This document shows, piece by piece, positions 41,301 through 51,938 of a DNA stretch of 64,000 nucleotides; positions within the stretch are counted from its first letter, which is position 1; each line of letters begins with the position of its first letter. Origin of the DNA: Aquila chrysaetos chrysaetos (lineage: Eukaryota; Chordata; Aves; Accipitriformes; Accipitridae); NCBI RefSeq assembly GCF_900496995.4, contig NC_044008.1, forward strand, positions 4,874,453-4,938,452. The letters are read 5' to 3'. A program made the translations under genes and the position numbers. Under the pieces are notes generated by a model. The model did no database searches. It had not been told where the DNA came from and worked only from the letters and a program-made list of their open reading frames with translations.

Positions 41301-44300
41301 AGCTGCAAGTAGCAAGGGATGCAAGTCTGCTAAATTTTCTCTAATGCAAGTCAGATTTACTTTTTTTTTTTTTTTAATTAGAAAGATTTGAGCTTAGATC
41401 TTGGTATGTTTTGATCTTCAATGGAGTAATGTCTTTTAGACCCAGCAGGGACCCCAAACCTCTCTACCCCAGGCATGTGCTCCTACAACTATAGATAGAA
41501 AATCTTTCCACTAATTTTAAGTTTGGTATTGAGTATTTGTATTGCTGCAAAACTTGCGATATCGAAACGCTTCCCTGTCCCTCTAATCAGCTCGGGTATC
41601 AAGCATGAGGCAACTTTTCTGCAAGGCTGTCTCCTCCTGTCCTCTGTGTCAGATTTAATATGCTGTTTTCCCAGGTGACCCTCCACAAGCTGCTGCCTGG
41701 ATTGGCCAGTGTATCCTCTACTTGCTGATAATGGTTTTTGAGAAGACTGTGATTAGCCTTGTCCTGCTTATCCCTGGTTGGACAAAGGTAAGCTTCTGAG
41801 CTGTATTTTTCTAGCCACAGCTCTTGTGGCTTGTTTCTTGTCAGCTTTGCCTTATTAGTGGTCCCCATCATCATAGGTCTTTAATCCTTATGACTTGTTG
41901 ACATCTCTCTGTAATCATTAGCTATGACTTAAGTTTGGGGAAATATGACTTTCATAACAGTTTGGCTTTTGGTACACTCTCTTGCTAGTCAAAAGCTAGT
42001 GGAATAAGATGCTGCTTTAATTTTCCATTCTTGGAAGGATAAAATATGCTGGGCTGGCAACTGAGCTACTTCAGTTCTGCCAGAGGATTTCATCAAGTCA
42101 GTTCATGTTGGTGTTTTGTTATCCCATGCCTAGACTAAGGGGATTTTTATAGGTTAATTGCGAATGAGCTATCTCAGTAGTATGCTGTCCTTCCCCCCTG
42201 CAACTGCTTCTGTATGGTAGCTCATGCAATGGTAACTGTGTTGATTATGAGTTTCTCTCTTAAAAAATAAAAATAATAATCCTTCGGCAGTTGTAGCCAC
42301 GTACCTGGTGGCAGGTAGGTGTGATGGGTATAAAAACCAATTCTGGGTGTTGATGGGTAAATCCAGTATTGAGCGCATTTACACATAGTGCCTAGTACCT
42401 CCCAGGCTGATGTGACTTGACTGAAGTTATTTACAGCAATCTGGGAGCACTTATCTGTTCCCGTCAAGGGCTTGTCCTTCTAACCCAGTAGCCTACAGTG
42501 CTGACTTGGACGTGAACATGTTCAGCAGCACGCACTGCTAGATCCAGAGATGCTGTTGGATTTCTCTCCATGCTTATCACGCATGGCTGGTGTCCTTACT
42601 TCGCAGCTAGGCTCCAAGGAGCCAAGAAAAGTCCCACCAGTTGTCACGGCTAGTTAAAATGAAAGACTAGCAGTACTTATTTCTTGGTCTGTACAAAATC
42701 CTATGTCTGGCAGCTGGGCTAAAGGAATAGCCCGTGTAATCTAAGAGCTGGGCTAAAGCAAAGGCTGCAGAGCCCTAGCTAGGAGACTGCTGGCGTAAGA
42801 AGGCAACCGGTTTGCAGCAAAGATCTCACAACAGAGCTGTTCATATAATGCTTCTGAATGCTTTCCCCTCTGCAGCTTCAGCAGATCCTCCTGGGTTACA
42901 TCCCAAACCCTCAGCTGGAGCTCGTCCTGGTCATGCTTGTTGTGCCTTTTATAGTCAATGTAAGTGGTGCCTCTGCAAGCACTGGGTGGGGTGGTCTGGA
43001 AATTACGGTCCCCCCAGTGGGGAGCGTGTACAGGAACTGGCTTCGGTCAGCCTTGAGTAATTGAAGTGATTGGGACAGGGTGGAGGGGAGGGGGAACAAA
43101 TATATTGGTTGTCATGAATACACAAAAATATGTTACTACTGCCCTGCCATGGTCTCTGTTCCTAATACCCGTTCCCTTGTCCAAGCTGCTGGGTGGCTGA
43201 CTTTGAAGAAAGCTGGGGCTCATTAGCTGAGGGTTGCGTCTTGGCAGCAAGCTACAGGGGTGGGAATGACCCAAAGTTCTTTAAGTTCCTATAGGATGGC
43301 TTGTCAGTGGTGACTTTCGGCAACCTGCCAATCTAGCCGTTTGGCTAGACTTCAAATTGCGTTACAGCGAGGCAAGGTGTTCAGGTTACCCAGATCTTTG
43401 AAAAACTAGTTTGGTAAAACCTCTTGAAAGCTCAGCTTTTTCCTGGTTTCCCTGATTCTGGGTAATCCTTGACCTGCTGCTTAGTTTCTGTGAAGATGGG
43501 AAGTGAGAACAAGGTGTTAATATTCAAATCCCCCCTGGACAAGGAGTGAGTTGAACTCTTTTCAGTTTATACCATGAGCACCGCAACGGATGCGGCATTG
43601 GCAAAGTTGGGTTTACCTGCCTGTGCTACCAGGCTCTTTCCCCACCCCAGATTGCATTTCCTTGTTTGAAAGCAAACTCTGGTTCTTGAAGAACTGACCA
43701 GTGACTGATACAGACAGAGCAGGTTGACCCGGGATGGAGCTTGGCTCGGTGGATATTTCCGCGTGGAAATTTGGCCTATCGTGGTCTTTTCCACACCCCC
43801 ACCCCATACCCTTCTTCACTGGGTCTTCAACAACTATGGAATCAATAGGATTTATGTGAGAAGGGATCTCAGGAATTTGACTCGTCCAGCCCCCATGGAC
43901 ACAGTTGATGCAGGGTTAATTTAGATATCGAATTAGGTTGATCAAGGCTGGACATCTGCAGAAACCAAGAGGAGAAGAAATATCTGTGATTGAATGACTT
44001 TGCATTTCGGTCTCTGCAATCTATTCATGCAACTTCTTTCTCCCCAAGGCCATTATGTTCTGGGTTGTGGACAGCTTGATCATGAGGAAATATAAGCAGA
44101 AGGACACCGTGGACATCAATGGATCCACAGAAACTCCTCGAGCTAGGAGGACTGAGGAATCTCAGGTAAGACCAAGGATGTCCCATGTTTGAGACCAAAC
44201 TGCAAGCTTATGGCACGGTCTGCGTGCTTCACCACAATCAGACAACATATCATCACGTTACCTAGACCTAGGGTGATGCTTTGTGCATGTGATTGATGAT

Positions 44301-47300
44301 CCTTCTAAGTCAAACTGACTTTCCGTGCTTGTAGCTGAGGTCAACAGAAGGATGTCTTCTGGGATGATTTGTCCCCGTCTAACAAAGAGCAATATTACAG
44401 CCTACAAAGTGTCACTGAAATATTGCCCTAAATGATGACAGTATCTTGTGAAGGATGGGCTAGCTTTTGCACTAACCTGTGTGGGCTTGTTGGAGCGGCA
44501 GGCTGAAGCTGGAGGGGTACCTCTGCACCATCTCTTCCAACTTTCCCATTTTTAACTGTAATTGATCTTGGCTTAGAAGAGCTTGCTTTCCTTACTGTAA
44601 TTGGTAGCATCCTTCTTAGAGGACAAGGGCTAGCTGGGAATCCTATTTTTGTCAGCATTTGGCATTTTTTTAGCCAGATGATGGTCCGTTAGCTGTAGGA
44701 AGCTGTATTTCGTGTAGTCTGAGCTTGACACTCAAAAGTTATGGGGGGGGAGGAAGTGCTCCAGTCCCAGCAGACTTTGTTCTTGTTAATGACGTGTGAT
44801 TTGCTGGGCAAGTGGTATCTTTGTGTCTCATCGCCTTTTGGGCAGAGACCACAGCCTGAGTTTCTGGGTTGAATTCCCTTCCTTCCCCTGGCACCCAGAC
44901 CCTCTTTCAAAGTGCTCTGTGTATGGCTGCTGATATCCTGCAGTTCACTGGCGAGACTTGCTGAGATAAGATAGCTTCTGGCAGTTGCAGGCTGGATCCC
45001 GGAGTAGCTTCTGCCAAGGAATTTAGGATGAATGGAAATAGCTCTTGCTTTCCGAGAGCTCTTTTAAAAGAGTAACTCTGCTCTTTTGCTGATGGGTGGG
45101 ATGGCCAACTACTGGTGACATTGCAATGCACACGGAGGTAATAGTATTTAATGGTGTGCTTGGTGGTCCGCACAGCAGCGGTGGCTTCCACAGCTCAAGG
45201 GTGCAGTGGGGAAGCAGTCGCAGCTCATGGGGATGCGGTGTTGGAGGCATCCTCCCTCTGGCAGGGTGGGCAGGCAGATGTGAGCAGCTGTTGAGACAAG
45301 TGAGTCACTCCTCCTGGCCTGCCCTCCAGATAAACAGTTGTAGCTTGGCAAGGTCACTAGAAACATGTGAACAGTGTGCCCCAGGGAGTTTCCTGACTGG
45401 TGTGTTTGGTCGGGGCATCCCTGAGAAATCTTTTATTGTTTTGGAGAGAGGAGGGAAGAGAGACCTGAGCTGGGCAGTACCAGTATGTCTTGATAGTTGT
45501 GCATTGAAGCTAAGAACTCATACCTAGGATGTGAAGGTGGATTAATTCTGGGCATGAACATCTCGCTGGTTATGGCACAGTCACGGTTTCTTAGTGGTGA
45601 TTGATGTTCGAGAGTGGTACCTCCTTGAAGGAGCTAGGTTGGAGGTTTGCTCCAAATGAAAAAGTGGAGGTGAAGATCTGCCTTACTGACTGGATATGCT
45701 GGTATGTTCCTGAAGGTTTAAGATCGGTTAAAATTACACCAGCTCAGAAACAAGGGTAAGGAGGTAGCATCTCTAGTTGAGACGCCAATCTCCTTTCTAG
45801 CTTTTCAAACCTAAATTTGGAGCATCTAGTCTTATAGATGGCTTGCTGCTGTGGGTACACAGATGGCATCGCAGTTAATGGTTTTCCATGGAAATGGAGC
45901 CGATCCTCTGCCTTGCTCCGCTGAAGGTGGGCCAAGTGTTTTGTGGCCTCTAGCTCAGTTTCGAATAATCTGCAGGGAAGATATCTATTAATCTCCAGAA
46001 GCTAGGAAAGGCTCTTCTGGTAGTTCAACTAGATGGGTTGTTTCAAGCAGTGGAAAGTGGACTCCTACAGTCTGACTCCTGTCGTCAAAGGCTTCTTCCA
46101 TCTTCCAAGTACTTGAGTCTCTCAGACAAATTTTTGCTAAGACCTTCAATGTGCAGGTCATCTTTCCATCTTGAAACCCTCTGATCCATCGCGGTACAGT
46201 GGAGCTACCGAGGGGACTGGTTTGTACCTGGAACAGTCTATAGGGACTGCCTCCTTTCTGCTCAGACATGTTCCTGTGTCTCTGGCCCAACAAATAGTTT
46301 GGGCAGAGAAGGCAGGTAATGAAGAAATACAGAAGTGGGTGACCTGCTTTTCCAGCTCTCTTTTTTTGGCACTGGGCCTTGAGGTATAGCCATAGGCTCC
46401 TGCTTCATGTGTCAACTTTTTTAGGCTATGAATTAAAGATTATGTTGGCTGGCTGGGCCCTAGAGCTGGATTGGTTGGAATTTAGGCTCAAAAACAGAAA
46501 ATGAGGGTTTGCTGGGCTCGTTGCTGCTAATAACCTGTTCAAGTTGGGGAATTTCTTCCCTCCCAGCTGCCCCACAGAAAGGGAAAGAGGGAGGCTGAGA
46601 AGCATCCCTGTACAGGGCAGAGCTGGCTGAGGCTAATGTGTCCTGCAGTTTATCAGGGTTCATCAGGGCTGTCTGGCAGCAGGCGCCAACAGCTCCCCAT
46701 CATGCTGCCTTCTTGAATTTCAACACTCTGCCTATCTCGCCAATAGAGAGTGTCATTATTTTCACTCGAACTAGCAGTTTGTGTTTGGAAAAGGAAGGGC
46801 AGAGAGGAAGGAGAATGGAAAGGGTGGGCTGGATTTAACCTGTGAAAAACCCACGCTCAGTATTTCCTATAGGGATAGCAGGAAAACTCAGCTTTGTCCT
46901 TGGCTTGGTAGACCAGCTGGGTAGCAAGATGAAACCCAGCAATCCTGCCACTGATGTCGCTTACTGAGTCCATGGCTGCAGCGTAGACCAAAGGCTCTTC
47001 TGGTGAGCCACAGATGTGACAATGGGCTCTTGCTTATAACGGAGCAAATGCTGAACATTTTTACACTGAAACCCTGAAAGGGACAAACTCATGGTTGGAA
47101 GAATTTCACCATTCCTTCCAAGTCAGTCTTAAAGCTTTCTCTTGTTTCAGACTTGTGCCTTGCCTTGGTAAATCCTCACAGTAGTATTCCCCCCCCCCCC
47201 CCCCCCCCCCATGGAATAGAAAGAGATCTCTCGAGAGTGCCAGTCTGAATCCAGTGCTGTTCAGGCTGGGGAAATGCATTCATCTGCGTGGCCCTTATTT

Positions 47301-50300
47301 CTCCTTTGCATGTGTCCTGCCCTTGACCTGACTGTCTTTTCCCTTGCCCTTGCAAGTGCCAATAAACTTTAGATCTTATCAGTGATTTCTTTGTTTCCTC
47401 TGTTCAGGAAAACAAGTCAGTTTTAATAATGTTTTATTTGATCTTTTTTGAACTTGTTTTTGTTTTTTTTCCCAAGGGAGGTGAATGAGTTTCTGCTTCT
47501 TTTCTGAAGGCTTACATTTTCAGAGACGAGCCTTAAAGCAAAATTTGGTCTAATAATGGTTCTCACAAGTACCACTGTTAGGGTGAATCTAGAGGCTAGT
47601 TTAAGGTTGGGAGGAAAGCTAATATACTCCACGGGGACCTGCCTTTGGTCAGCATGGAGTTCAGCACCTATCCCAATTCCCTTTATAGGAGCTGTGACTT
47701 TTGGCAAATCCCTAGGCTGAAGATACTGATGAATGCCAATACCTATGCTGCTTGCTTTTAAGTATTGAAGAATACTCCAAGAGCGAGTTTGATTTGCTGG
47801 TTGCTTAATAGAGCTGATTTTTTAAATAGCTCAAGGTGAACTAAGGTGCCCGGTCCTTATGGGAGGAATGTTAAATGAAGGTGGGCATTGAGGTGCCGCT
47901 GGAAGGAGATTCTCTCGCCTGTCAGCCCTTGTATTGGGTTTGCATGGCAAGGTTTTGTTAGCAGGGGGGCTACAGGGGTGGCTTCTTTGAGAAGCTGCTA
48001 GAAGCTTCCCCCATGTCCGACAGAGCCAATGCCAGCCGGCTCCAAGATGGACCTGCTGCTGGCCAAGGCCGAGCCCATCAGTGATGGTGGTAGTGCCTCT
48101 GGGAGAACAGAGTTAAGGGGAAAAGTTGCTGTGGAACAGAAACTGCAGCTGGAGAGAGGAATGAGAACATGTGAGAGCAACAGCCCTGCAGACCCCCAGG
48201 TCAGTGCAGAAGGAGGGGAGGAGATGCTCCAGGTGCCGGAGCAGAGGTTCCCCTGCAGCCCGTGAGGAAGACCACGGCGAGGCAGGCTGTCCCCCTGCAG
48301 CCCAGGGAGGTCCACGGGGGAGCAGATCTCCACCTGCAGCCCGGGAACAGAGGACCCCACGCCGGAGCAGGGGGATGCCCGAAGGAGGCTGTGACCCCGT
48401 GGGAAGCCAGCGCTGGAGCAGGTTTGGTGGCAGGACTTGTGACCCCGTGGGGGACCCACGCTGGAGCAGTTCGTGAAGAACTGCAGCCTGTGGGAAGGAC
48501 CCACGTTGGAGAAGTTCGTGGAGGACTGTCTCCTGTGGGAGGGACCCACACTGGGGCAGGGGAAGAGTGAGGAGTCCTGCCCCTGAGGAGGAAGGAGCGG
48601 CAGAGACAACGTGTGATGAACTGACCCCAACCCCCATTCCCTGTCCCCCTGCGCCGCTGGTGGGGAGGAGGGAGAGAGAACTGGGCATGAAGCTGAGCCC
48701 AGGAAGAAGGAAGGGGTGGAGGGAAGGTGTTTTAAGATTTGGTTTTATTTTCTTATTACCCTACTCTGATTTAATTGGTAATAAATTAAGCTAATTTCCC
48801 CAAGTCTGTTTTGCCCATGACAGTAATTGGCAAGTGATCTCTCCCTATCCTTTCCTTAACCCATGAGCCTTTTGTTATATTTTTCTCTCCCCTGTCCAGC
48901 TGAGGAGGGGGAGTGATAGAGTGGCTTTGGTGGGCACCTGGTGTCCAGCCAGAGTCAAACCCACCACAGCCCTGCTGTCTCATGGGAACTCATCTAAGCT
49001 TGGGTGCAGGAGGACAGTGGGATCGTTCCTACCTCTACATCAGGCTGGTGGAGCTTTAGGCAAACGGGTTTCCATGGCGAGCAGGGAAATGTCCCCAGAG
49101 CTTCTTTGTTTTACAACCTGTGTCATAGTTTTCATCTGTCTGTGGAATCTCTTTCTCTGCCACTGAGATGGCCTGGTTATCTGAAGGGTCTGCTCGGGTG
49201 AAGTACCAAATCAGTAGGCAGCCTTTTCTCCCAGGCAGGAGGGAGAGCACATGGCAGCCCTGTTTCGGTAGTGTGACCCATGTTTCACAAGCTGCTGGCC
49301 TCCTGGTGCGGGGAGGAATGCATGAAGTATTTGAGGACCGCTGAGTGAGACAGTAGCACATTGTCCCAGGACTGGGAAACCATGGTCCATTCCCAGCTGT
49401 GCCACTGACCCGCTGTGATCCTGACCTGGATGCATCTGCAGGGTAGAATTGCCTTGTCCAAGTTGTGCTGAAAACTCCCGGACTGGAGTTTGGCTTGAAA
49501 ACCGTATCTGAGGGTATGTCCCATGACTGTCATAGCGATGAGGTGCTGTCTTGTGATGAAACTCCCTGGGGAATTGTGGAAAGGTTACTGGGGGACTGTT
49601 GGCTCGAGCAGCTTTGTACGAGCTGTACGGTGGGCAGGTAGCAGCCTGAATGGGTCTGGATGCGCAACGCTTAGTGCCTGCTCTGTCATCCACGCTTGGC
49701 TGCGAGGGGATTTGAGTTTGCAGCTGAAACCCACTGAAATTACCAGTTCATTAGGCCCCAAAACTAGCCTGTTGCAGCCTGTCAGAGTTCAGTGAGTTTA
49801 TAATGCTGCGTGTGGCTTAACTACCCACCCATTTTTTCAGGTTCAACAGCATCACAATATTAGTATGACAAACAGAGGAAATCTTCACTTGGAAGAGGTG
49901 GAAACTTTCCAGTGTGTCTTGAACCAAAAAAAAATTCTTTGAGACCAATGGGGGGGATGGCAAGAGAGCTTAATCTGATCTACTGCTATCCTTTGAGTGT
50001 CTGATATGCTGCTGTGAAGATAACAACATGATATGGAGGGGCTGGAGCGTGCGTGAGGGTGGGGAGGAAATCTTCCCCTGCGGCTCTTCTGCTCCTTTGA
50101 AGTCATTGACTCATTGCAGTTTGTTTTTCCTGTTTAGTCGTGTTGTTGCTGTGGTGACTGGCCCCGTGGTGCTGCCTAAGTGCTAACAAGTGGAGGGCAT
50201 GTTAATTCACAACCGTGCCTGGAAATAGCCACGGATAAGACTAATTTCCCCATGCTCCTGGTTTTGTCCTAGGGAATACTGGGCTCTGGGACTCGTTGAG

Positions 50301-51938
50301 CTGTTGGGGACACTGCATGTGAATGCTGAAAGCCCCCGCGCCATCCCTTGACTTGTGTTTTTGAGCTGGAAGGCTGCTGTGGGTCAGGCACAGGGAGGAG
50401 GCTTCATAGTGCGTTGGTTCGGTCTTGGAGCAAAGTGGGGTGAGACGGGGCTGAGGCCTGGGTCTAAGGCGAGGTCTAAGCTGCCTTGCTGGAGGAAGCG
50501 ATGTTTGTGGGGGTGGTTGTGGTACCTGCCCCTTGTCCCTGCACCAGCCGTGAACTAATGATGCTATTTGGGTTCTGTGATGGGCAAGTGGAGGAGGGGG
50601 AAAGGGCTGCTGGCATCGCTCAGCTAGGGAAGTATCACTGGAGGCCCTTGATGGTGCTGTTAGGCTTGTGCCCCTCTAGAGTTGGGTGCTGAGGTGCCAA
50701 GGACCTGGCCAGTGTTGATGTCGGAACCGGTGTTGACCAGAAATCCCATGACTTGACTGAGCTCCCAAGTACTGCTGGGCATGATACAAGCTGTAGCACA
50801 AGGTTTGACTGCACTTCAGCTGTGCTTAGAGCTAGCTACTGTCAGGGCTAACGAGGGTAGGGATTCTCTTGCCCAAAGCTGAGTTTTTGAGGTAAAAAGA
50901 AGGGGTAGGATGGGGTTGAGCAAACAATCCGCCAAGCTGTGAATATCACCCGTGCATCCAGCCTGCTGGCTGGCATTGGGTTTCAGCTCTTCTGCAGTCA
51001 GTGCAGCCATAGCCCGAGTAAAATTCAGCCTTTTTCCTCTTCCAGATGATGTGGCTGGAGGATGCCCCACACGTGGCTCTGTCTGCATCGTGCAAACGCT
51101 CCAGGCCGGTGGCAGCCAGTTAGCTCAAAAGAGCCTGTTGGTAGCTTCAAGTCTGAAGTTAGCTACTGAAAGCGTAGGTGTTCCTGGAGGCAATGGGCAG
51201 CCTTTTGATCATGCAGCGAAGCTGTGGGCTTTCTTACCTGAAGAGGTACCGGTGAGAGGTGTCAGTGCTCAATTTCGGCTCCTGCAATTCAGATGGAGCC
51301 AGGAGCTGCTGTGCCAGGTAGAAATAAGATGCTACCAGGCTAGGACACCATTCCTGAGCTTGCTGGCTATGGCTGAAGCTAACTCCATAGCTCTGCTTGC
51401 TCTCCTGGCTGAGCTCTGGAGATAGCAAGTAGCTGGGGGCCTGGGAAAAGGTCTGCATTTGGTACAGCTGTTTGCAAAATATGTGGCCTAGTTTCTGTAC
51501 ATCTCCGCTGAGGCTGCAGCCTGGCCTGAACATGCATGTCTATGTGTGAGTCCTGTCCCATGGTGAACAGAGCTTTTAGTTGCCTGTTCTGTTCTCGAGG
51601 CGGGGGGGGGATGACGGACACCAGATCATCATGGTGTCTGTGCCCAAATCTGTCTGGCTGTTGTTGGAGAGATGGTCAAGGAGACCTTACGACCTTTCCC
51701 ATCTGCCAGAGAGGATTAGATCTTGCAGCAGACCCCTCTAGGGGTGCTTGACCCTTTCAGCAAGCAGTATCGGGAAGAGCTGAGAACTCTCACTCCATCA
51801 GCATCTGTCTGTTCTCCTTTCTAGGTGTTACTCTCTCCAGACATGGATTTTGATCAGTCTGAAAGTGACCAGGATATTTCAGGACTCCAGGGAACAAACC
51901 AGAAGATGAAGCAGCCCAGCTATCAAGTGGTCATCTGA
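14553..51938 (+). CDS. TMEM110L: STIMATE-like (TMEM110 family) ER membrane protein, complete spliced gene, 8 coding exons
   Basis: Joining eight exons with consensus GT-AG splice sites and matching phases gives 804 coding bases, 267 aa plus stop. The protein aligns with human STIMATE/TMEM110 (about 294 aa, from memory) from the first membrane segment on; shared stretches include [68 protein letters not shown] and LIMRK. Hydrophobic segments lie near residues 14-36, 59-77, 86-112, 131-160 and 173-203. Family knowledge: STIMATE is a multi-pass ER protein at ER-plasma-membrane junctions that promotes STIM1 activation and store-operated Ca2+ entry. The same role here is inferred. The cytosolic tail (about 204-267) is short, acidic/serine-rich and ends QVVI, unlike the basic lysine-rich tail of STIMATE. 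With ITIH5 next door, this favours the paralogue over STIMATE itself. The start ATG has a strong context (CCGCCATGG) in a CpG island. The family call is secure; the paralogue assignment is likely. Confidence 0.9.
18800..19069 (+). mobile_element. CR1 LINE 3' end
   Basis: Forward CR1 tail in intron 1: GGCCAAGGGGTAATCG, AGATATAAGGAAGAAATT, GGGTTGCCCAGAGAGGTGG, AACATTCAAGGTCAGG, GGGGTTGGACTAGATGACC, and the 3' end CCATTCTGTGATCCTG containing the CR1 ATTCTGTG octamer (19057-19064). It is well preserved. The upstream boundary is approximate. Confidence 0.93.
25636..25720. repeat. Tandem duplication, 39-bp unit, 2.2 copies
   Basis: Copies start at 25636, 25675 and (partial) 25714, each opening CAGGCTGGACCAGG or CAGGCTG. 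The first two differ at only about one base (GGGAGG versus GGAAGG). It lies in intron 1 and is a recent local duplication. Confidence 0.93.
27794..27935 (-). mobile_element. CR1 LINE 3' end, short, reverse orientation
   Basis: It begins AATCATAGAATGGTTTGGG, the reverse complement of the CR1 terminus, continues with TTGGAAGGGACC and GGTCATCTAGTCCAACCC, and ends in CCTGACCTTGAATG. It is 5'-truncated and lies in intron 1 about 0.7 kb upstream of exon 2. Confidence 0.92.
28621..28669 (+). CDS. TMEM110L: STIMATE-like exon 2
   Basis: A 49-bp exon with acceptor TTCTTTGCAG| and donor ATATG|GTGAGA. It encodes [16 protein letters not shown] with a split Trp codon at its 3' end. The basic loop [14 protein letters not shown] is a hallmark of the STIMATE family and follows the first membrane segment. 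Entry is phase 1 and exit is phase 2, matching exons 1 and 3. Confidence 0.93.
28670..29636 (+). other. Intron 2 of the STIMATE-like gene
   Basis: A 967-bp intron bounded by GTGAGA and TTTTCTCCAG. No repeat or gene is recognised within it. Confidence 0.9.
29637..29732 (+). CDS. TMEM110L: STIMATE-like exon 3
   Basis: A 96-bp exon with acceptor TTTTCTCCAG| and donor CTCT|GTAAGT. It encodes residues 53-85: [18 protein letters not shown], then [14 protein letters not shown]. It holds the second hydrophobic segment and the conserved acidic loop LTEEDPCSL. Both boundaries are phase 2. Confidence 0.93.
29733..31723 (+). other. Intron 3 of the STIMATE-like gene
   Basis: A 1,991-bp intron bounded by GTAAGT and CTGCTCTTAG. 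No repeat or gene is recognised. The - strand open frame at 30967-31380 has no recognisable homology. Confidence 0.9.
31724..31845 (+). CDS. TMEM110L: STIMATE-like exon 4
   Basis: A 122-bp exon with acceptor CTGCTCTTAG| and donor ATATG|GTAGGT. It encodes [19 protein letters not shown], then VKVVSWIV (third membrane segment) and the basic loop [20 protein letters not shown] matches STIMATE exactly. Entry is phase 2 and exit is phase 1. Confidence 0.93.
32336..32394. repeat. Poly(A) tract of 48 A plus a further A run
   Basis: Uninterrupted A run at 32336-32383, one C, then ten more A, then CCCCAACAAC. It lies in intron 4. The sequence before it is not recognisably a retrotransposed transcript, so I list it only as a homopolymer. 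Confidence 0.95.
38560..39030. promoter_or_regulatory. CpG-rich block inside intron 4
   Basis: About 30 or more CpG dinucleotides occur in 470 bases (for example GCACGCGAGTCCGCCGGG, GGGACGCGAGG and GACGCCGTACGC), whereas the flanking intron has very few. The + strand is also pyrimidine-rich at 38810-38950. It is not a recognised repeat, and no coding homology is seen on either strand. It may be an intronic CpG island with promoter or enhancer activity. The function is inferred from composition only. Confidence 0.4.
41675..41787 (+). CDS. TMEM110L: STIMATE-like exon 5
   Basis: A 113-bp exon with acceptor TTTTCCCAG| and donor ACAAAG|GTAAGC. It encodes the G126 completion through K163: [19 protein letters not shown], then [18 protein letters not shown]. 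This is the fourth hydrophobic segment; AWIGQC and MVFEK correspond to AWVGQC and MIFEK in STIMATE. Entry is phase 1 and exit is phase 0. Confidence 0.93.
42876..42959 (+). CDS. TMEM110L: STIMATE-like exon 6
   Basis: An 84-bp exon (28 codons, phase 0 on both sides) with acceptor CCTCTGCAG| and donor GTCAAT|GTAAGT. It encodes [20 protein letters not shown] followed by [19 protein letters not shown] is conserved in the family and begins the fifth membrane segment. Because the exon is symmetric, skipping it would keep the frame but remove half of a membrane span. Confidence 0.92.
43835..43965 (-). mobile_element. Degraded CR1 3' end fragment
   Basis: It resembles the reverse CR1 end: ATGGAATCAATAGGATTTAT, then AGGGATCTCAGGA, GTCCAGCCCCCATGG, and CAGGGTTAATTTAGAT followed by a degenerate AGGTTGATCAAGGCTG. 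It is more diverged than the other copies and lies in intron 6, some 85 bases before exon 7. Confidence 0.6.
44049..44165 (+). CDS. TMEM110L: STIMATE-like exon 7
   Basis: A 117-bp exon (39 codons, phase 0 on both sides) with acceptor CTCCCCAAG| and donor TCTCAG|GTAAGA. It encodes [19 protein letters not shown] and then a polar segment [19 protein letters not shown]. It completes the last membrane segment and starts the cytosolic tail. Similarity to STIMATE ends soon after LIMRK. Confidence 0.92.
47189..47210. repeat. Poly(C) tract, 22 bases
   Basis: Uninterrupted C run in intron 7. Its true length is uncertain, because such runs are prone to sequencing error. Confidence 0.95.
47930..48968 (+). 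mobile_element. Solo LTR (1,039 bp), avian ERVL-like, with 5-bp TSD
   Basis: It begins TGTATTGGGTTTGCATGGCA, ends GTCAAACCCACCACA, and is flanked by the perfect 5-bp duplication GCCCT (47925-47929 and 48969-48973). It includes ATAGAGCC-like AGAGCCAATGCCAGCCGG and GAGCCCATCAGTGATGG blocks typical of an LTR group common in birds. Near the 3' half there is AATAAATTAAGC (about 48780). No gag or pol sequence is present. Open frames inside it arise from internal tandem units and are not genes. It sits in intron 7 in the same orientation as the gene. Confidence 0.9.
48253..48580. repeat. Tandem sub-repeats inside the LTR, about seven units of 39-48 bp
   Basis: Units beginning CTGCAGCCC start at about 48254, 48296 and 48335. 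Related units beginning CCCCGTGGG or CCTGTGGG start at 48395, 48443, 48487 and 48532. Each holds a GGACCCACG...GGAGCAG-like core. The array belongs to the LTR itself. Confidence 0.8.
51825..51938 (+). CDS. TMEM110L: STIMATE-like exon 8 (last coding exon)
   Basis: Acceptor CTCCTTTCTAG| followed by 37 codons and TGA at 51936-51938. It encodes [18 protein letters not shown], then [19 protein letters not shown]. Phase 0 entry fits exon 7. The acidic run resembles the acidic segment of the STIMATE tail, but the basic KKKKHR-type end of STIMATE is missing and the chain stops at QVVI. The assignment rests on splice phase, the good acceptor, and the downstream poly(A) signals. It has less sequence support than exons 2-7. 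Confidence 0.82.
   Translation: MLLSPDMDFDQSESDQDISGLQGTNQKMKQPSYQVVI

Larger units (their letters stand above)
31846..41674 (+). other. Intron 4 of the STIMATE-like gene (about 9.8 kb)
   Basis: Bounded by GTAGGT and TTTTCCCAG. It contains the 48-base poly(A) tract, a second A-rich tract at about 33906-33935, T-runs at 36651-36690, the CpG-rich block at 38560-39030 and a T-run at about 41360-41375. No coding exon is recognised. Confidence 0.85.
41788..44048 (+). other. Introns 5 and 6 of the STIMATE-like gene (split by exon 6)
   Basis: Intron 5 (41788-42875) and intron 6 (42960-44048) are each about 1.1 kb, with standard GT-AG ends. Apart from the degraded CR1 piece near 43.9 kb nothing is recognised. 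Confidence 0.85.
44166..51824 (+). other. Intron 7 of the STIMATE-like gene (about 7.7 kb)
   Basis: Bounded by GTAAGA and CTCCTTTCTAG. It contains the poly(C) tract and the 1,039-bp solo LTR. Its length and the divergent sequence of exon 8 leave room for alternative 3' exons, but none is identifiable by homology. Confidence 0.8.

Noticed and set aside
47998..48688. Overlapping 100-210-codon open frames on both strands
   Set aside because: They lie within the solo LTR and its internal sub-repeats. There is no retroviral protein similarity.
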